DNA from: a virus
IMG/VR virus record: IMGVR_UViG_3300020470_004551
Span: 1 to 23,114 of that record
Reading direction: 5' to 3' (one strand)
Length of the DNA: 23,114 nucleotides
How positions within the stretch are numbered: position 1 is the first letter of the stretch; every line of letters begins with the position of its first letter. The position numbers and the translations under genes are program-made. Below the pieces are notes generated by a model, which saw only the letters and a list, made by a program, of their open reading frames with translations, did no database searches and had not been told where the DNA came from. Positions 7,108 to 15,900 of the stretch are shown here, piece by piece.

Positions 7108-7117
7108 AGGAGATTAA
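6850..7117 (+). repeat. 268-bp exact direct repeat, copy 2
   Basis: This is the second copy of 6400-6667, offset by 450 bp, with no mismatch found. Identity stops two bases before the next ATG, so the repeated unit includes the ribosome binding site of the downstream gene. Confidence 0.95.
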
Positions 7118-7118
7118 T

Positions 7119-7244
7119 ATGCCTTCAGGGAAAGGGAGTTATGGAAGTAAAAGAGGTAGACCTAAAAAGGAAACTTCTTATGAAAAATGGCTCGGAGTTT
7201 ATAATAAAAAATCATCAAATAAAGGAAGGAAATTTAAGAAATAA
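7119..7244 (+). CDS. Small AT-hook protein (41 aa)
   Basis: A 41-residue frame starts at the ATG at 7119, after AGGAGATTAAT. The N-terminus, MPSGKGSYGSKRGRPKK, contains the core K-R-G-R-P-K-K, a classical AT-hook that binds the minor groove of AT-rich DNA. The rest is basic and ends GRKFKK. It ends in a one-base overlap with the next gene. In such an AT-rich element, a DNA-coating or condensing role is plausible. Small Gly/Lys-rich MPSGKG-type proteins are common in phages, but their function is generally unknown. Confidence 0.7.
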   Translation: MPSGKGSYGSKRGRPKKETSYEKWLGVYNKKSSNKGRKFKK

Positions 7245-7462
7245 TGCAGTTTACAGGGGATGGCTCACTAAGATCAACTAAATATTCTCAAGAGATAAAA
7301 GACTTGAAATCAGAATTGAGAAAACTTGAGAGAGAGAATGTAGATCGTAATCAGCTAATAGCTATGAAAAACAGAATAGATCAACTCAAGAAAGCTGATA
7401 AAGATTTTCAGGCTAATTATTCAGTTAAGAAAAAAGCATCAGATTTCTTATTTGGGAGATAA
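7244..7462 (+). CDS. Coiled-coil protein (72 aa)
   Basis: The 72-residue product has a strong predicted coiled coil over about residues 16-52 (IKDLKSELRKLEREN, then IAMKNRIDQLKK) and a basic-aromatic end (KKKASDFLFGR). There is no TM or signal. The start overlaps the stop of the AT-hook gene by one base. It belongs to a run of three small charged proteins between the acidic paralogues and the large membrane proteins, suggesting internal virion or scaffold components. Confidence 0.7.
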   Translation: MQFTGDGSLRSTKYSQEIKDLKSELRKLERENVDRNQLIAMKNRIDQLKKADKDFQANYSVKKKASDFLFGR

Positions 7463-7465
7463 ATT

Positions 7466-7681
7466 ATGGCAAATAAAACTTTAGATTATTGGTTTAAAGC
7501 ACCTAGTAAAAATACATCAAAAAAAACAACTAAAAAGAAGGCTGTAAAAAAAGGACCTTCTGTAGTTAAGCAATTTGAAAAAGTAGAAGATTCTAATGAT
7601 GATCTAAACCTTGAATTAAAAAAATTAAAGAGGATGATAAAAACTTCAAAATCATCTCCTAGAAAGTATAAAAGGAGTTAG
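7466..7681 (+). CDS. Lysine-rich histone-like small protein (71 aa)
   Basis: The first half is a Lys/Thr/Ser tract (KNTSKKTTKKKAVKKG) resembling histone H1-type tails. The second half is a short amphipathic helix (DDLNLELKKLKRMIKT) and a basic end (SSPRKYKRS). The gene follows 3 nt after the previous one, with GGGAG upstream. The composition suggests DNA binding or charge neutralisation of packaged DNA. No specific family is recognised. Confidence 0.7.
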   Translation: MANKTLDYWFKAPSKNTSKKTTKKKAVKKGPSVVKQFEKVEDSNDDLNLELKKLKRMIKTSKSSPRKYKRS

Positions 7682-7683
7682 CT

Positions 7684-7854
7684 ATTTCATTTCCATTTCT
7701 CATATTAGCTGGAGTATCTTGCCTTATATTAGCTGGAGATATTCAAACAGATGCAGCAACTAAAAATATACCTCTAGCAATTATGCTTACTTATGCCTTA
7801 TCAGGTTTATTTTTCTTTTATGGAATTGTCAGGGTTTTTAGGATGGTTAGATGA
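7684..7854 (+). CDS. Two-TM small protein with probable ATT start (56 aa)
   Basis: An open frame contains two clear membrane helices (ISFPFLILAGVSCLILAG and then IMLTYALSGLFFFYGIV) joined by a polar loop and ending in VRVFRMVR. It ends in a 4-nt ATGA overlap with the next gene. No ATG, GTG or TTG precedes the first helix. A consensus AAAGGAG (7671-7677) is followed, 6 nt later, by ATT at 7684. Non-standard ATT initiation is therefore the simplest reading. The gene is missed if only standard starts are allowed. Function unknown; membrane morphogenesis is likely from context. Confidence 0.6.
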   Translation: MSFPFLILAGVSCLILAGDIQTDAATKNIPLAIMLTYALSGLFFFYGIVRVFRMVR

Positions 7855-9014
7855 TTAGATTATTTTTAAAACTAATAGGAACAAAAAAAAAATATTTTTC
7901 ATATGCTCTAGCAATTAGCTTTGTAGCAATTACTCTATCTTCAAGCAATCCTTTATATGCTCAACAGCCTACTCCTGTTCCTACTCCAACTCCTATTCCT
8001 GTAACCTCTTTACCTCCTGTAAGCATAAAGGAAGCCATTGGGTTCAATAATATTGCTACATCAAGAGCAGATGACTTTTTAGTATTGGTTAGATACGATT
8101 TAGATATTGGTACAGGACCTGATGAATTTTGGTGCAAAGAAGAATTTTTAATCAATGATACAGGATGTGATTTAAATCCTCCGAATCCTGATTATCCATT
8201 CTCACTAAGAGAAGGATATTTATATATAGAATATCTTGATTCAACAGGTACTATTCATAGACAAAATAGAAAAATTCCTAGAATTGATGCTGGATTAATG
8301 GGAATATATGCTGAAGCACCAGCTTCAAGTTCATTTGGCTTCAATCAATCGCTACTTCCTGGAAAAGTTTGTTTAAGATATTCTTCTGATTATTTTGATC
8401 CTAATGGAAATGGATCATGGAATTGTAGGCAAGTATCAAACATAACAGGAGGTACTACTGCTTTAGCAAATGAGATATCTTCAGATTCAGGAATATTATA
8501 TAACCTCGAAAATCAAATCGGATTACCTCTAAACACTTTGGTATCTGAAAGAGGTATGGTTACTCCAACAGGTCAAACTTATCTTGAAGAAGCATTACAA
8601 GGAATAGTTGAAGTAGCTGTAAATTCTGATGGAAAAACAGTTTTTCAATTAGGTTCAACTCAAACAAATAAAGGATATACTCCAACAGGTTATAACATTC
8701 CTTTACAAGATAATATTTTAGCTACTGCTACTGCTTCAGGAGTAACAGATAACATGAGATTTGTTTCTTCAGAATATTTAGGCTTTGATTCTTCTATGTT
8801 TTTTGGAGGATTAGTTTTTATTATTCTTTCTTTGTTTGTTGGAGGAATAGTTATAAGTACAACTAACAATGCTTTATTATCCATACTTTCTGCATCTATG
8901 ATGATGCTTCCTGGAATTTTCATTGGAGCAGTTTCAATAGGATTTATATTTACTGCTCTATCAGTATTTATTGTATTGGGTTCATGGTATTGGCTAAGGA
9001 GGAGTCCTGAATAA
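7851..9014 (+). CDS. Secreted-ectodomain membrane protein (387 aa)
   Basis: A Sec signal peptide covers residues 1-37 (basic start, hydrophobic core, LYA before QQP). It is followed by a Pro/Thr linker (39-55) and an ectodomain with Cys residues in WCKEEFLINDTGC and again near VCLRYSS and WNCRQ, allowing two disulphides. Three TM helices lie at about 317-381, with a basic end. The shape resembles filamentous-phage adsorption proteins (signal, ectodomain, C-terminal anchor), but with three anchoring helices. It starts the chain 387/189/483, whose genes overlap by 1-4 nt. Receptor binding or virion-end function is inferred. Confidence 0.7.
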   Translation: MIRLFLKLIGTKKKYFSYALAISFVAITLSSSNPLYAQQPTPVPTPTPIPVTSLPPVSIKEAIGFNNIATSRADDFLVLVRYDLDIGTGPDEFWCKEEFLINDTGCDLNPPNPDYPFSLREGYLYIEYLDSTGTIHRQNRKIPRIDAGLMGIYAEAPASSSFGFNQSLLPGKVCLRYSSDYFDPNGNGSWNCRQVSNITGGTTALANEISSDSGILYNLENQIGLPLNTLVSERGMVTPTGQTYLEEALQGIVEVAVNSDGKTVFQLGSTQTNKGYTPTGYNIPLQDNILATATASGVTDNMRFVSSEYLGFDSSMFFGGLVFIILSLFVGGIVISTTNNALLSILSASMMMLPGIFIGAVSIGFIFTALSVFIVLGSWYWLRRSPE

Positions 9015-9583
9015 TGAGTGGAAGATTAATCGGTAGCCTTTTTTTACCATATCTTATGGTTTCAATATTGGGTACTATATCGCAAGATCAATTTACTTCT
9101 TCTGTAACTACAGGAGAGTTGATGGTAAATGAAATTTATGATGCTAGATTAAGTGAAGCTGATGCTGCTGGTACAGCTTCATATACAGGAGGAAATACTG
9201 TAAATAAATTAACTACAGGATTTACTTTCTTAACTGATGCAACAGGTACTATTTTAGGCTTTACAAAAAACTTATTCAAAATCATAACTTTAAATTATTC
9301 GTGGTGGAGTGGATGTAAGAAATCAACAGATGAAGATCCAGGATTTAACTCTGTTGGAAATCAGCTTACTGCTGGTACAGGAAATTGTTATATAGATTCT
9401 CAAGGAGTGCAATATAAAGATGCTCCGATAGCCTATGTTTTTGTAAGATATTTACTTCTAATAATGGCATTACCTGGAATTTATGTTCTCTCATATAAAT
9501 CAGCTGAGTTGATGGCAAGATTTGTTTCAAGTATTGGAAGTTCTATAGGAGGATTGGCAAGTTTTATTCCAGGATTAAGATGA
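9014..9583 (+). CDS. Membrane protein between two surface proteins (189 aa)
   Basis: There is an N-terminal hydrophobic helix (5-22), then a Thr/Gly/Ala-rich region with an amphipathic stretch (TGFTFLTDATGTILGFTKNLF). A segment with Cys in WWSGCKKS and GNCYIDS follows, then a TM at about 141-159 and a C-terminal amphipathic helix rich in Ser and Gly. The gene overlaps both neighbours (1 nt and 4 nt). It may be the counterpart of the small TM partner of the adsorption protein in filamentous phages. This is positional reasoning only. Confidence 0.65.
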   Translation: MSGRLIGSLFLPYLMVSILGTISQDQFTSSVTTGELMVNEIYDARLSEADAAGTASYTGGNTVNKLTTGFTFLTDATGTILGFTKNLFKIITLNYSWWSGCKKSTDEDPGFNSVGNQLTAGTGNCYIDSQGVQYKDAPIAYVFVRYLLLIMALPGIYVLSYKSAELMARFVSSIGSSIGGLASFIPGLR

Positions 9584-11031
9584 TGATGTTAAAGCTAAGA
9601 GATAAACCTAAAAAAATTTCAAATGGATTCATAGGAATCATGCTATTTCTATTGGCATTTACACTTTATTTTTCTCAAGGTACTATTTGCAAATTGGAAG
9701 CTGCTACGTTGTCAGATTATTGTTATAAATTTGATATTTCAGTTCAAAATAATACAGGATCAAACAAGTCTTATTATCCTGTATTACTTGAAGGAGTAAA
9801 CATGAATGATTGGCAATCTAATAATTATATTGATGAATTTGGATGGTCAATTTTTCCTTATCAGGCTTCATTAGTTGATGAATATCAAGTTTTACTTCAG
9901 GATGTAGATGCTCTATCTTCTAATCAATGGTATATTTTTCCTTCATTATCTGCATCAGGTACAAACAATTTAAATGTACTTTTAGGTGCTACAGATATTC
10001 AAAGAAATCAAGGAATATTTTTTACAGGCTTAGACTACTTGAAAGTTGATAACCATAATGATTTCAATCAATCCAATTTTGAAATTAATGTTGAATTTAA
10101 TGACGTTGTACAAAATGAAATGTCATCAGATGTTTACACAATTTTAGAAAAATATGATGAATCAGCATATCAAGGATTTAAGCTAGAAATTGTAAATAAT
10201 TCTGCTGTTACAGGTACAGGAGATATTTATATTAGAGGTTATTCTGATACATCTTCTATTCAATCACATTCTTTTATTCCTTCAGGGAATGAGCAAATAG
10301 AATTTAAACTACAAAGTGGAAGCCTGGATCTATCAGTTGATGGTACTTCAGCTTCTACAGTTACAGGAGCAACTCTTACTTCAAATACTGAAGATTTATA
10401 CATGGGAGCTACATACAATACAACTTTATCTAAATATTTAGATAATACAGTTATTAGAGTTGTAGATATGGTATTTAGTGGAGATTTAGTAGCTTACTAT
10501 GGATTTAATCCATCAGATATAACAGAAACTTCATCAGCTAATCCCTATTATGATGGTACAGTTTCAGATATTTCATTTAGTACAAATACTCATAATGCAA
10601 ATTATTTTTTCAATAGAGATCAAAGTAATATAAATATAGTTGCTTCGAGAATCCTTCCAGCAACTGCTTCAGGATCAACAATTTTTACTGCTGAAACTAC
10701 TGATATTATCGGTAGATTTTATGGAAGTGGGAATCCTAATAACCTTGCAACAACTAATCAAAATATGATTGGTTTATCATTTTTAGTTCCTGATGCTGAT
10801 TTAGGGATGCCTGATACAGTATGGTATTCATTTTGGCTTTCAGCTTTTGGAATTGCTCTTGGTATAGGAATTTTTTGGATTTTTAATAATACTCCTATAG
10901 CCATATTAGGTGCATCATTTCCTTTAGTTCTTGGAAGTATGCAAGGTTTAATAAATTCATGGTTTCTCATACTGTGGTTTATTTTTTTCATAAGTATATA
11001 TTCAACGTATCAATGGTACGAAAGAAGTTAG
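9580..11031 (+). CDS. Secreted protein with LamG-like domain and TM anchor
   Basis: In the 483-residue product a signal helix lies at about 17-36. A beta-rich ectodomain follows that looks like a DUF2341/LamG concanavalin-type sandwich: QGFKLEIVNNSA, IEFKLQSGSLDLSVDG, LYMGATYN and LVAYYGFNPSD are typical strands. Three TM helices lie at about 416-435, 440-455 and 459-477, with a short polar end (YQWYERS). The start is one of three consecutive ATGs (9580, 9583, 9586). LamG-like folds bind glycans or proteins, so a host-surface contact role is reasonable. The domain call rests on strand patterns and is not certain. Confidence 0.7.
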   Translation: MMMLKLRDKPKKISNGFIGIMLFLLAFTLYFSQGTICKLEAATLSDYCYKFDISVQNNTGSNKSYYPVLLEGVNMNDWQSNNYIDEFGWSIFPYQASLVDEYQVLLQDVDALSSNQWYIFPSLSASGTNNLNVLLGATDIQRNQGIFFTGLDYLKVDNHNDFNQSNFEINVEFNDVVQNEMSSDVYTILEKYDESAYQGFKLEIVNNSAVTGTGDIYIRGYSDTSSIQSHSFIPSGNEQIEFKLQSGSLDLSVDGTSASTVTGATLTSNTEDLYMGATYNTTLSKYLDNTVIRVVDMVFSGDLVAYYGFNPSDITETSSANPYYDGTVSDISFSTNTHNANYFFNRDQSNINIVASRILPATASGSTIFTAETTDIIGRFYGSGNPNNLATTNQNMIGLSFLVPDADLGMPDTVWYSFWLSAFGIALGIGIFWIFNNTPIAILGASFPLVLGSMQGLINSWFLILWFIFFISIYSTYQWYERS

Positions 11032-11039
11032 GAGAAAAA

Positions 11040-11150
11040 ATGGAAGAACAAAAACAATATAATCAACATCTTATTGGATTAGTCGTTATAGCTGTAATAT
11101 TTGCTATAGGATTTTTCATTGGATTAAGTGCTTGTAAATTATTTTTTTAA
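11040..11150 (+). CDS. Small single-TM protein (36 aa)
   Basis: The start chosen is the ATG at 11040, with TTAGGAG 5-11 nt upstream; a longer upstream frame lacks a binding site. The 36-residue product has a charged N-terminus (MEEQKQYNQH) and one TM helix (about 12-34) with a Cys near the end. It lies between the LamG-like protein and the fibre gene. The shape resembles minor coat or holin-like micro-proteins; none is recognised. Confidence 0.65.
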   Translation: MEEQKQYNQHLIGLVVIAVIFAIGFFIGLSACKLFF

Positions 11151-11163
11151 AAGGAGGAAATTA

Positions 11164-12789
11164 ATGAATAACATAAAAGAAAAAATAAAGAATATTTACA
11201 TTCCCTTTAATCATGGATCATTTGCATTATTTATATCAATATTAGCATTGTCATTCGTGATTGCGAGTTCAAACAGTCCTTGCCTACAGGCTCAATCTAC
11301 TTGTGCTATAGGTAGCGACAATACTTTCTCAGGGAATATAAGTCTTAAGGGAGGTACTGCTAATAGTGGTACTTTAGATGCTTCAGGTATGACATCAGAT
11401 AGAACATATACATTACCTGATGCTTCAGGAACATTAGCCTTAGAAGGAGCAAGTTTATCAGCATCTAAAGTTATGGCAACAGACGTTTCAGGAAATGAAA
11501 CTACAACTGATGTTTATCCTTTATCTTTGACTATAAATAGTGCATTAAAAACAGATGGCTCAGGAAATGTTACTGCAAGTAATCTTGATCCTGAAACTGA
11601 TCTAACAATCGGTACAGGAACAGCAAATCAAGTCTTATCTGTAAACTCAGGAGGAACAGCATTAACTTTTACATCAATAACAGGAGTTCCAACACTAACA
11701 GGAAATCAAGCTGTAGTAACTGATGGTGCTGGAGCATTAACTGTAGCAAATTTAACAGCTGATAAATTTGTTATTTCTGATTCAAATGGATCGCTAACAA
11801 CTACAGATATTATTCCTCTTAGTTTTGGAACAAATAAACCAATAGTTAGTGATGCTGCTGGAAACTTAACTGATGTAACTTTGACTGCTGATACTCCTAT
11901 GAAAACTGATGCAAATGGGAACACTTCAGCTAGTGATTTAGTGCCTGAAGATGATCTAACTGTTGGAAGTGGTACTCCTGGACAAATGTTGGCTGTAAAT
12001 AGTGGAGGTACAGCTTTAGAGTTTGTTGATGCTGAAGGAGGTGGTCAATGGACATTAGTAGCTAGTGGAAATTCTAAAGGTGCTACAGGTTCAACAAGTG
12101 GAGGAACGGCTAGTAATGATATTTTATTTTGTTGGGGTGGGGCTAACTCAACTGACGGTGTAGACGGTTCATATTTTAGAATGACTAATAACAAAAGATA
12201 TAAAATAGTTTTCGCTCCTCGAAACACAGGATCAGGCTCAAGTGCTAGTACAGGGTATAGTGGGAACGCTATCCAATGGTTAGGCAATAATGTAGACTGC
12301 TCTAGTGGGGCTGTAAATACAAGCAATACAGGTGCAACTAGTGTTTATGAATATAGTGTACCGTCTTGGTGGTATTATTGGAATAAAAATCCTACTTACA
12401 ACGGTTATAGCTATAGTAATGGGGATAGTGATTGCAAGGTTTTAGATAATCAAACTATTCAAACTAATTATATGCCTGTTTCTTGGCAAGGAGAAATTAT
12501 TTATACTGAAATGCACAATTATTGGAATGGTGGAGTATACGGCGTTAAGGGTAATTGGAATATAAATTTTAATATTATGAATTCTCAAAGTCCTTACAAT
12601 TCAGAGCCTAATGCCTACAGTCAAGGTATATGTATGAATACAACAGGCACAACACAAGGTGGTTATGTAGATAGTTTAGACGATATGTACGGTTTATTAC
12701 TAAAAGATTATCGTCCTTATACTTGGGGTGGACAAGATACATGGGTAAAATATTGGCTTTACGAAGATAATTACTATAGTTCAAACTAG
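11164..12789 (+). CDS. Secreted trimeric fibre-like receptor-binding protein
   Basis: The start at ATG 11164 has AAAGGAGG 5-12 nt upstream. The 541-residue product has a signal peptide (1-43, LQA before QS). A fibre-type shaft of short Ser/Thr/Gly/Asp repeats follows, including a DRTYTLPDASGTLAL motif and two related blocks (MKTDANGNTSASDL, LKTDGSGNVTASNL). The last 245 or so residues (from W296) form a Trp/Tyr/Asn/Cys-rich domain likely to bind the receptor. Such TYTLPDASGTL shafts are common in phage and marine viral tail fibres. Presence of a Sec signal is unusual for a tailed-phage fibre and points to periplasmic assembly. DNA from about 12060 has more G and other codons than the shaft. 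Confidence 0.75.
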   Translation: MNNIKEKIKNIYIPFNHGSFALFISILALSFVIASSNSPCLQAQSTCAIGSDNTFSGNISLKGGTANSGTLDASGMTSDRTYTLPDASGTLALEGASLSASKVMATDVSGNETTTDVYPLSLTINSALKTDGSGNVTASNLDPETDLTIGTGTANQVLSVNSGGTALTFTSITGVPTLTGNQAVVTDGAGALTVANLTADKFVISDSNGSLTTTDIIPLSFGTNKPIVSDAAGNLTDVTLTADTPMKTDANGNTSASDLVPEDDLTVGSGTPGQMLAVNSGGTALEFVDAEGGGQWTLVASGNSKGATGSTSGGTASNDILFCWGGANSTDGVDGSYFRMTNNKRYKIVFAPRNTGSGSSASTGYSGNAIQWLGNNVDCSSGAVNTSNTGATSVYEYSVPSWWYYWNKNPTYNGYSYSNGDSDCKVLDNQTIQTNYMPVSWQGEIIYTEMHNYWNGGVYGVKGNWNINFNIMNSQSPYNSEPNAYSQGICMNTTGTTQGGYVDSLDDMYGLLLKDYRPYTWGGQDTWVKYWLYEDNYYSSN

Positions 12790-12822
12790 ACATAAAAAGT
12801 TACATGAGAGAAACAAAGAAAA

Positions 12823-12978
12823 ATGGCAATAAATAGAAATAGCGATTTATTAGAGGTGCTTCGAATGATAAATCTATATGATGGGTACACTTTGTTTGTT
12901 AGGAGTGTCTTATATCGCATCTATTTTATAGGTAAATTAAAGATTTGGAGAAAAAAGGAGGTTTTTTGTGGTTACTGA
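12823..12978 (+). CDS. Possible small ORF after the fibre gene (51 aa)
   Basis: An ATG at 12823 opens a 51-residue frame that overlaps the start of the next gene by 11 nt. Its only binding-site candidate is a weak GAGAG. The product is basic and moderately hydrophobic (LFVRSVLYRIYFIGKLKIWRKK). It may be a fibre accessory protein exchanged with the fibre tip, a remnant of an older fibre tip, or chance. Base use here resembles that of the fibre C-terminus. Confidence 0.3.
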   Translation: MAINRNSDLLEVLRMINLYDGYTLFVRSVLYRIYFIGKLKIWRKKEVFCGY

Positions 12979-15900
12979 TCCTTTAATGGAAGAAGAAAGA
13001 AATAGAGAAAGAAAACAATCTCAAATTAAAAAAACTGAAAATAATTTCATTCCCTATGATCCAAATACTGATGAAGAAAGATCATCAGGAGAATCTTTTA
13101 ATTCAGGCTTAACTCCTCCTCCAGCTGTTCCTCCTAAAATTGATCCTCCAAAACTTGATCCGATAGATTATCAAATTGAGAAACCATCTGATCCAACTGC
13201 TGAAGTTTCTCCAGCTGCAAGTTATCAATTAAATCCTGTTGAGATAGAGGAGTTCAGAGAAGAAGAAAGATTGAAACCTCCTCCAATAGAAGAAGGTAAA
13301 AATCCATTCTATATAAATGAAGCTGAAGCGATTATAAATCCTAGAGAATTTGAAGCATTAGAAAGTAGAACAGAAGAATTTTCTAAAGATGCCGATTTAT
13401 TAAACAGACAAATTACAGAGTTTAATAATACTTATGATGAATTTGCATCAGACATAGATCAAGATATACAAAAACTAGATTCAGAATTTCAAGAAATAGA
13501 AAGTTTTTATAATTCTTATACTCCTCAAGAAAGAGAATACGATCAGTTTTGGGATGAATACAATAAAAGATTTGATGCTCTTGAAAAAATGGAGGAAGAT
13601 GTTGATAAAAAAGTTGAGATGTTTAATTCATTTTATGATGCTAATGCTCCATTTCTTGACGATAGAGAAGCATCAGTTAAAAAAAGATCAAGATACATTG
13701 AAAGAGATTGGGATGCAATAGGAGATGAATTTTTCTTACCTCCTGAAATTTCTTCAGGAGATATCTATGATAGAGATTTACCTCAAGAAACATTTTTTTT
13801 AGAGAAACCAGGAGATATATTTGATAGAGATTTACCTCAAGAAAAATTTATAACTAGAGAAGATATCCAATTTACAGAAAGATCACTCGAAGTACCTGAA
13901 GAAAGAATACTAGAAGAAAAAGATATTCAATATACTGATAAATCATTAGAAAATCCTGAGAGTTTTTTTAAGCCTGAAATAACTAGAGAAGATATCCAAT
14001 TTACAGATAGATCACTCGAAGTACCTGAAGAAAGAATACTAGAAGAAAAAGATATTCAATTTGGAGATATAAATTTAGAAGAAAATTATCAAAATAGATT
14101 TAGATCAAGAGAAATTCAGAAGCCACAATTAGACACCTCATTAGAAGTACCTGAATCTGTATATGAAGAAAAATCTTTTATTGATAAGGCTAAAGAATTT
14201 GAAGTTGGCTCTATTATTGGTAAAGGCGATTCTCCTGGATCTCCAACTGTTGAAACAGTAGGCAAGGGAGGTAAATTTGTAGGAGGAATAGCATGGACCT
14301 TATCAGGTGCAGAATATCTAGTCGATCAGGCTAAAAACGTAAGAAATTTAAATGTTTTTGATCCATCTGCTATTAGAGATGATGATAAAGAAATTTCAGA
14401 TGTTGATGATTATATTGTTTCTTTATTAGGTCAAGCTGAATATGTAGGTAATATAATTCCAATTCCAAAATATGAAGATGTTGATGGAGATGGAGAAAAA
14501 GACTTGATATGGGAGAAAGTCCAAAGAGATGATCCTACTGCTTATGGTTCTAAAAGAATGGCTGATGAAAGAAGATACAATCTTCCATTTGGAGATATTA
14601 TTTTTTCCTCAGAAGAAAATCGAGAAATTTTAGAAAGAACAGAAGGAATGTCAGCTAATCCTTTTAAGGATGGAGGAAATGATCCTAATTTTTCTCCTGA
14701 AAGATTTGGAGCATTAGCTAAAGATAGATTTAGACCTATTGACTTAGCTTTAACTTTGGCTCAAATAAGGATTTTAGGAAGTTTATTAAAAGGTGCTACA
14801 AGAGTTGGAATTGGATCAGTAAATAAATCTTCTCAAATGATATCTTCAGGAAGAAATTTAGTAAGAAATAATATACCTGATTCAATGCTTTCAGCTAATC
14901 AAATTGTTGATAAAGCATATTATAAATCTTATAAAGGATCACAAGATATAACGAGAAAAATTGATGATATTCAAGCAGATATTGAAAAAGTATTAGATGG
15001 TCAAAGAATCGGCTCATGGAAAACAAAAAAGCCTTCTCCTGAATTAGTAAAAAAATTAGAAGATTTACAATTAGAAATTGCCAACTCTACAAGAAAAAAT
15101 AATATTGCAAGTTTTAGAGATAGAATAAATCAAAAAATTAGAAGTGGTAGAGCAACAAAAAAAGAAAGAGAAGTTGGAAAAATACTTAAAGAAAAAGCAG
15201 ATAAAAGTACGGATGTAGTTATTGCAGAAGCCAAACCTATAGAAAAAAGATTTAGGCTAACTGACAAAGAAGGTCCTTATGGTAAAGAGTTACAAGAATA
15301 TGTACAAGATGTTGATGATTTAGCACAACTAAAGAAAAACTTAAATTACGTTGAAAAAAGATTCCCTAATTTAGCTGGTACTCCTCAAGCTGAAAATTTA
15401 GCTAAAGGATTAAAAGGAGGTAGAGTAACAGGAAGATTATTTGATGAAAAAGGTACATTGGGAGCAGCTAAATTGAATCCTGATGTTTTATATAACAAAA
15501 ATGTAATGGCTGAGATTGAAGCCAACATTATAAAGGCTCAGGAGTTAATTGAAAATAAAGGAAGATTACCTGATGGAAGATATGGTCAAGAATTACTAAG
15601 AGATACTGTAGTTTCAGCAGATTCACAATATAGAACACTTTATAAACTAGATGATCTTTTTGATAATCAAGGAAAATATAATTTTGATAAAGCAGATGAA
15701 TGGCTTAAAACTACATGGAATCCAGGAAGCAGATATAGAGCATTAGTTGATGATGCTTATGGTAAAGGAAAATCTCAAATAGCTAAAGATTCTCCAAATC
15801 CTTTTTTCAAAATTCAATCAGTTAAATTTACTTCCGATAATCAAGGTGGAGGAGGTCAAATGCCTGATGGAAGTATAAAATCAGGTAGAGGAGGATTACA

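Noticed and set aside
6214-7117. Diversity-generating retroelement acting on the variable centre
   Set aside because: No reverse transcriptase or template repeat is present in the window, and the centres differ beyond adenine-specific changes.
7961-8155. Minus-strand ORFs opposite the surface-protein genes (also 8690-8923, 10758-10991, 11706-11924, 12045-12326, 12608-12793)
   Set aside because: All are antisense to long plus-strand genes with signal peptides and domains, and lack ribosome binding sites.
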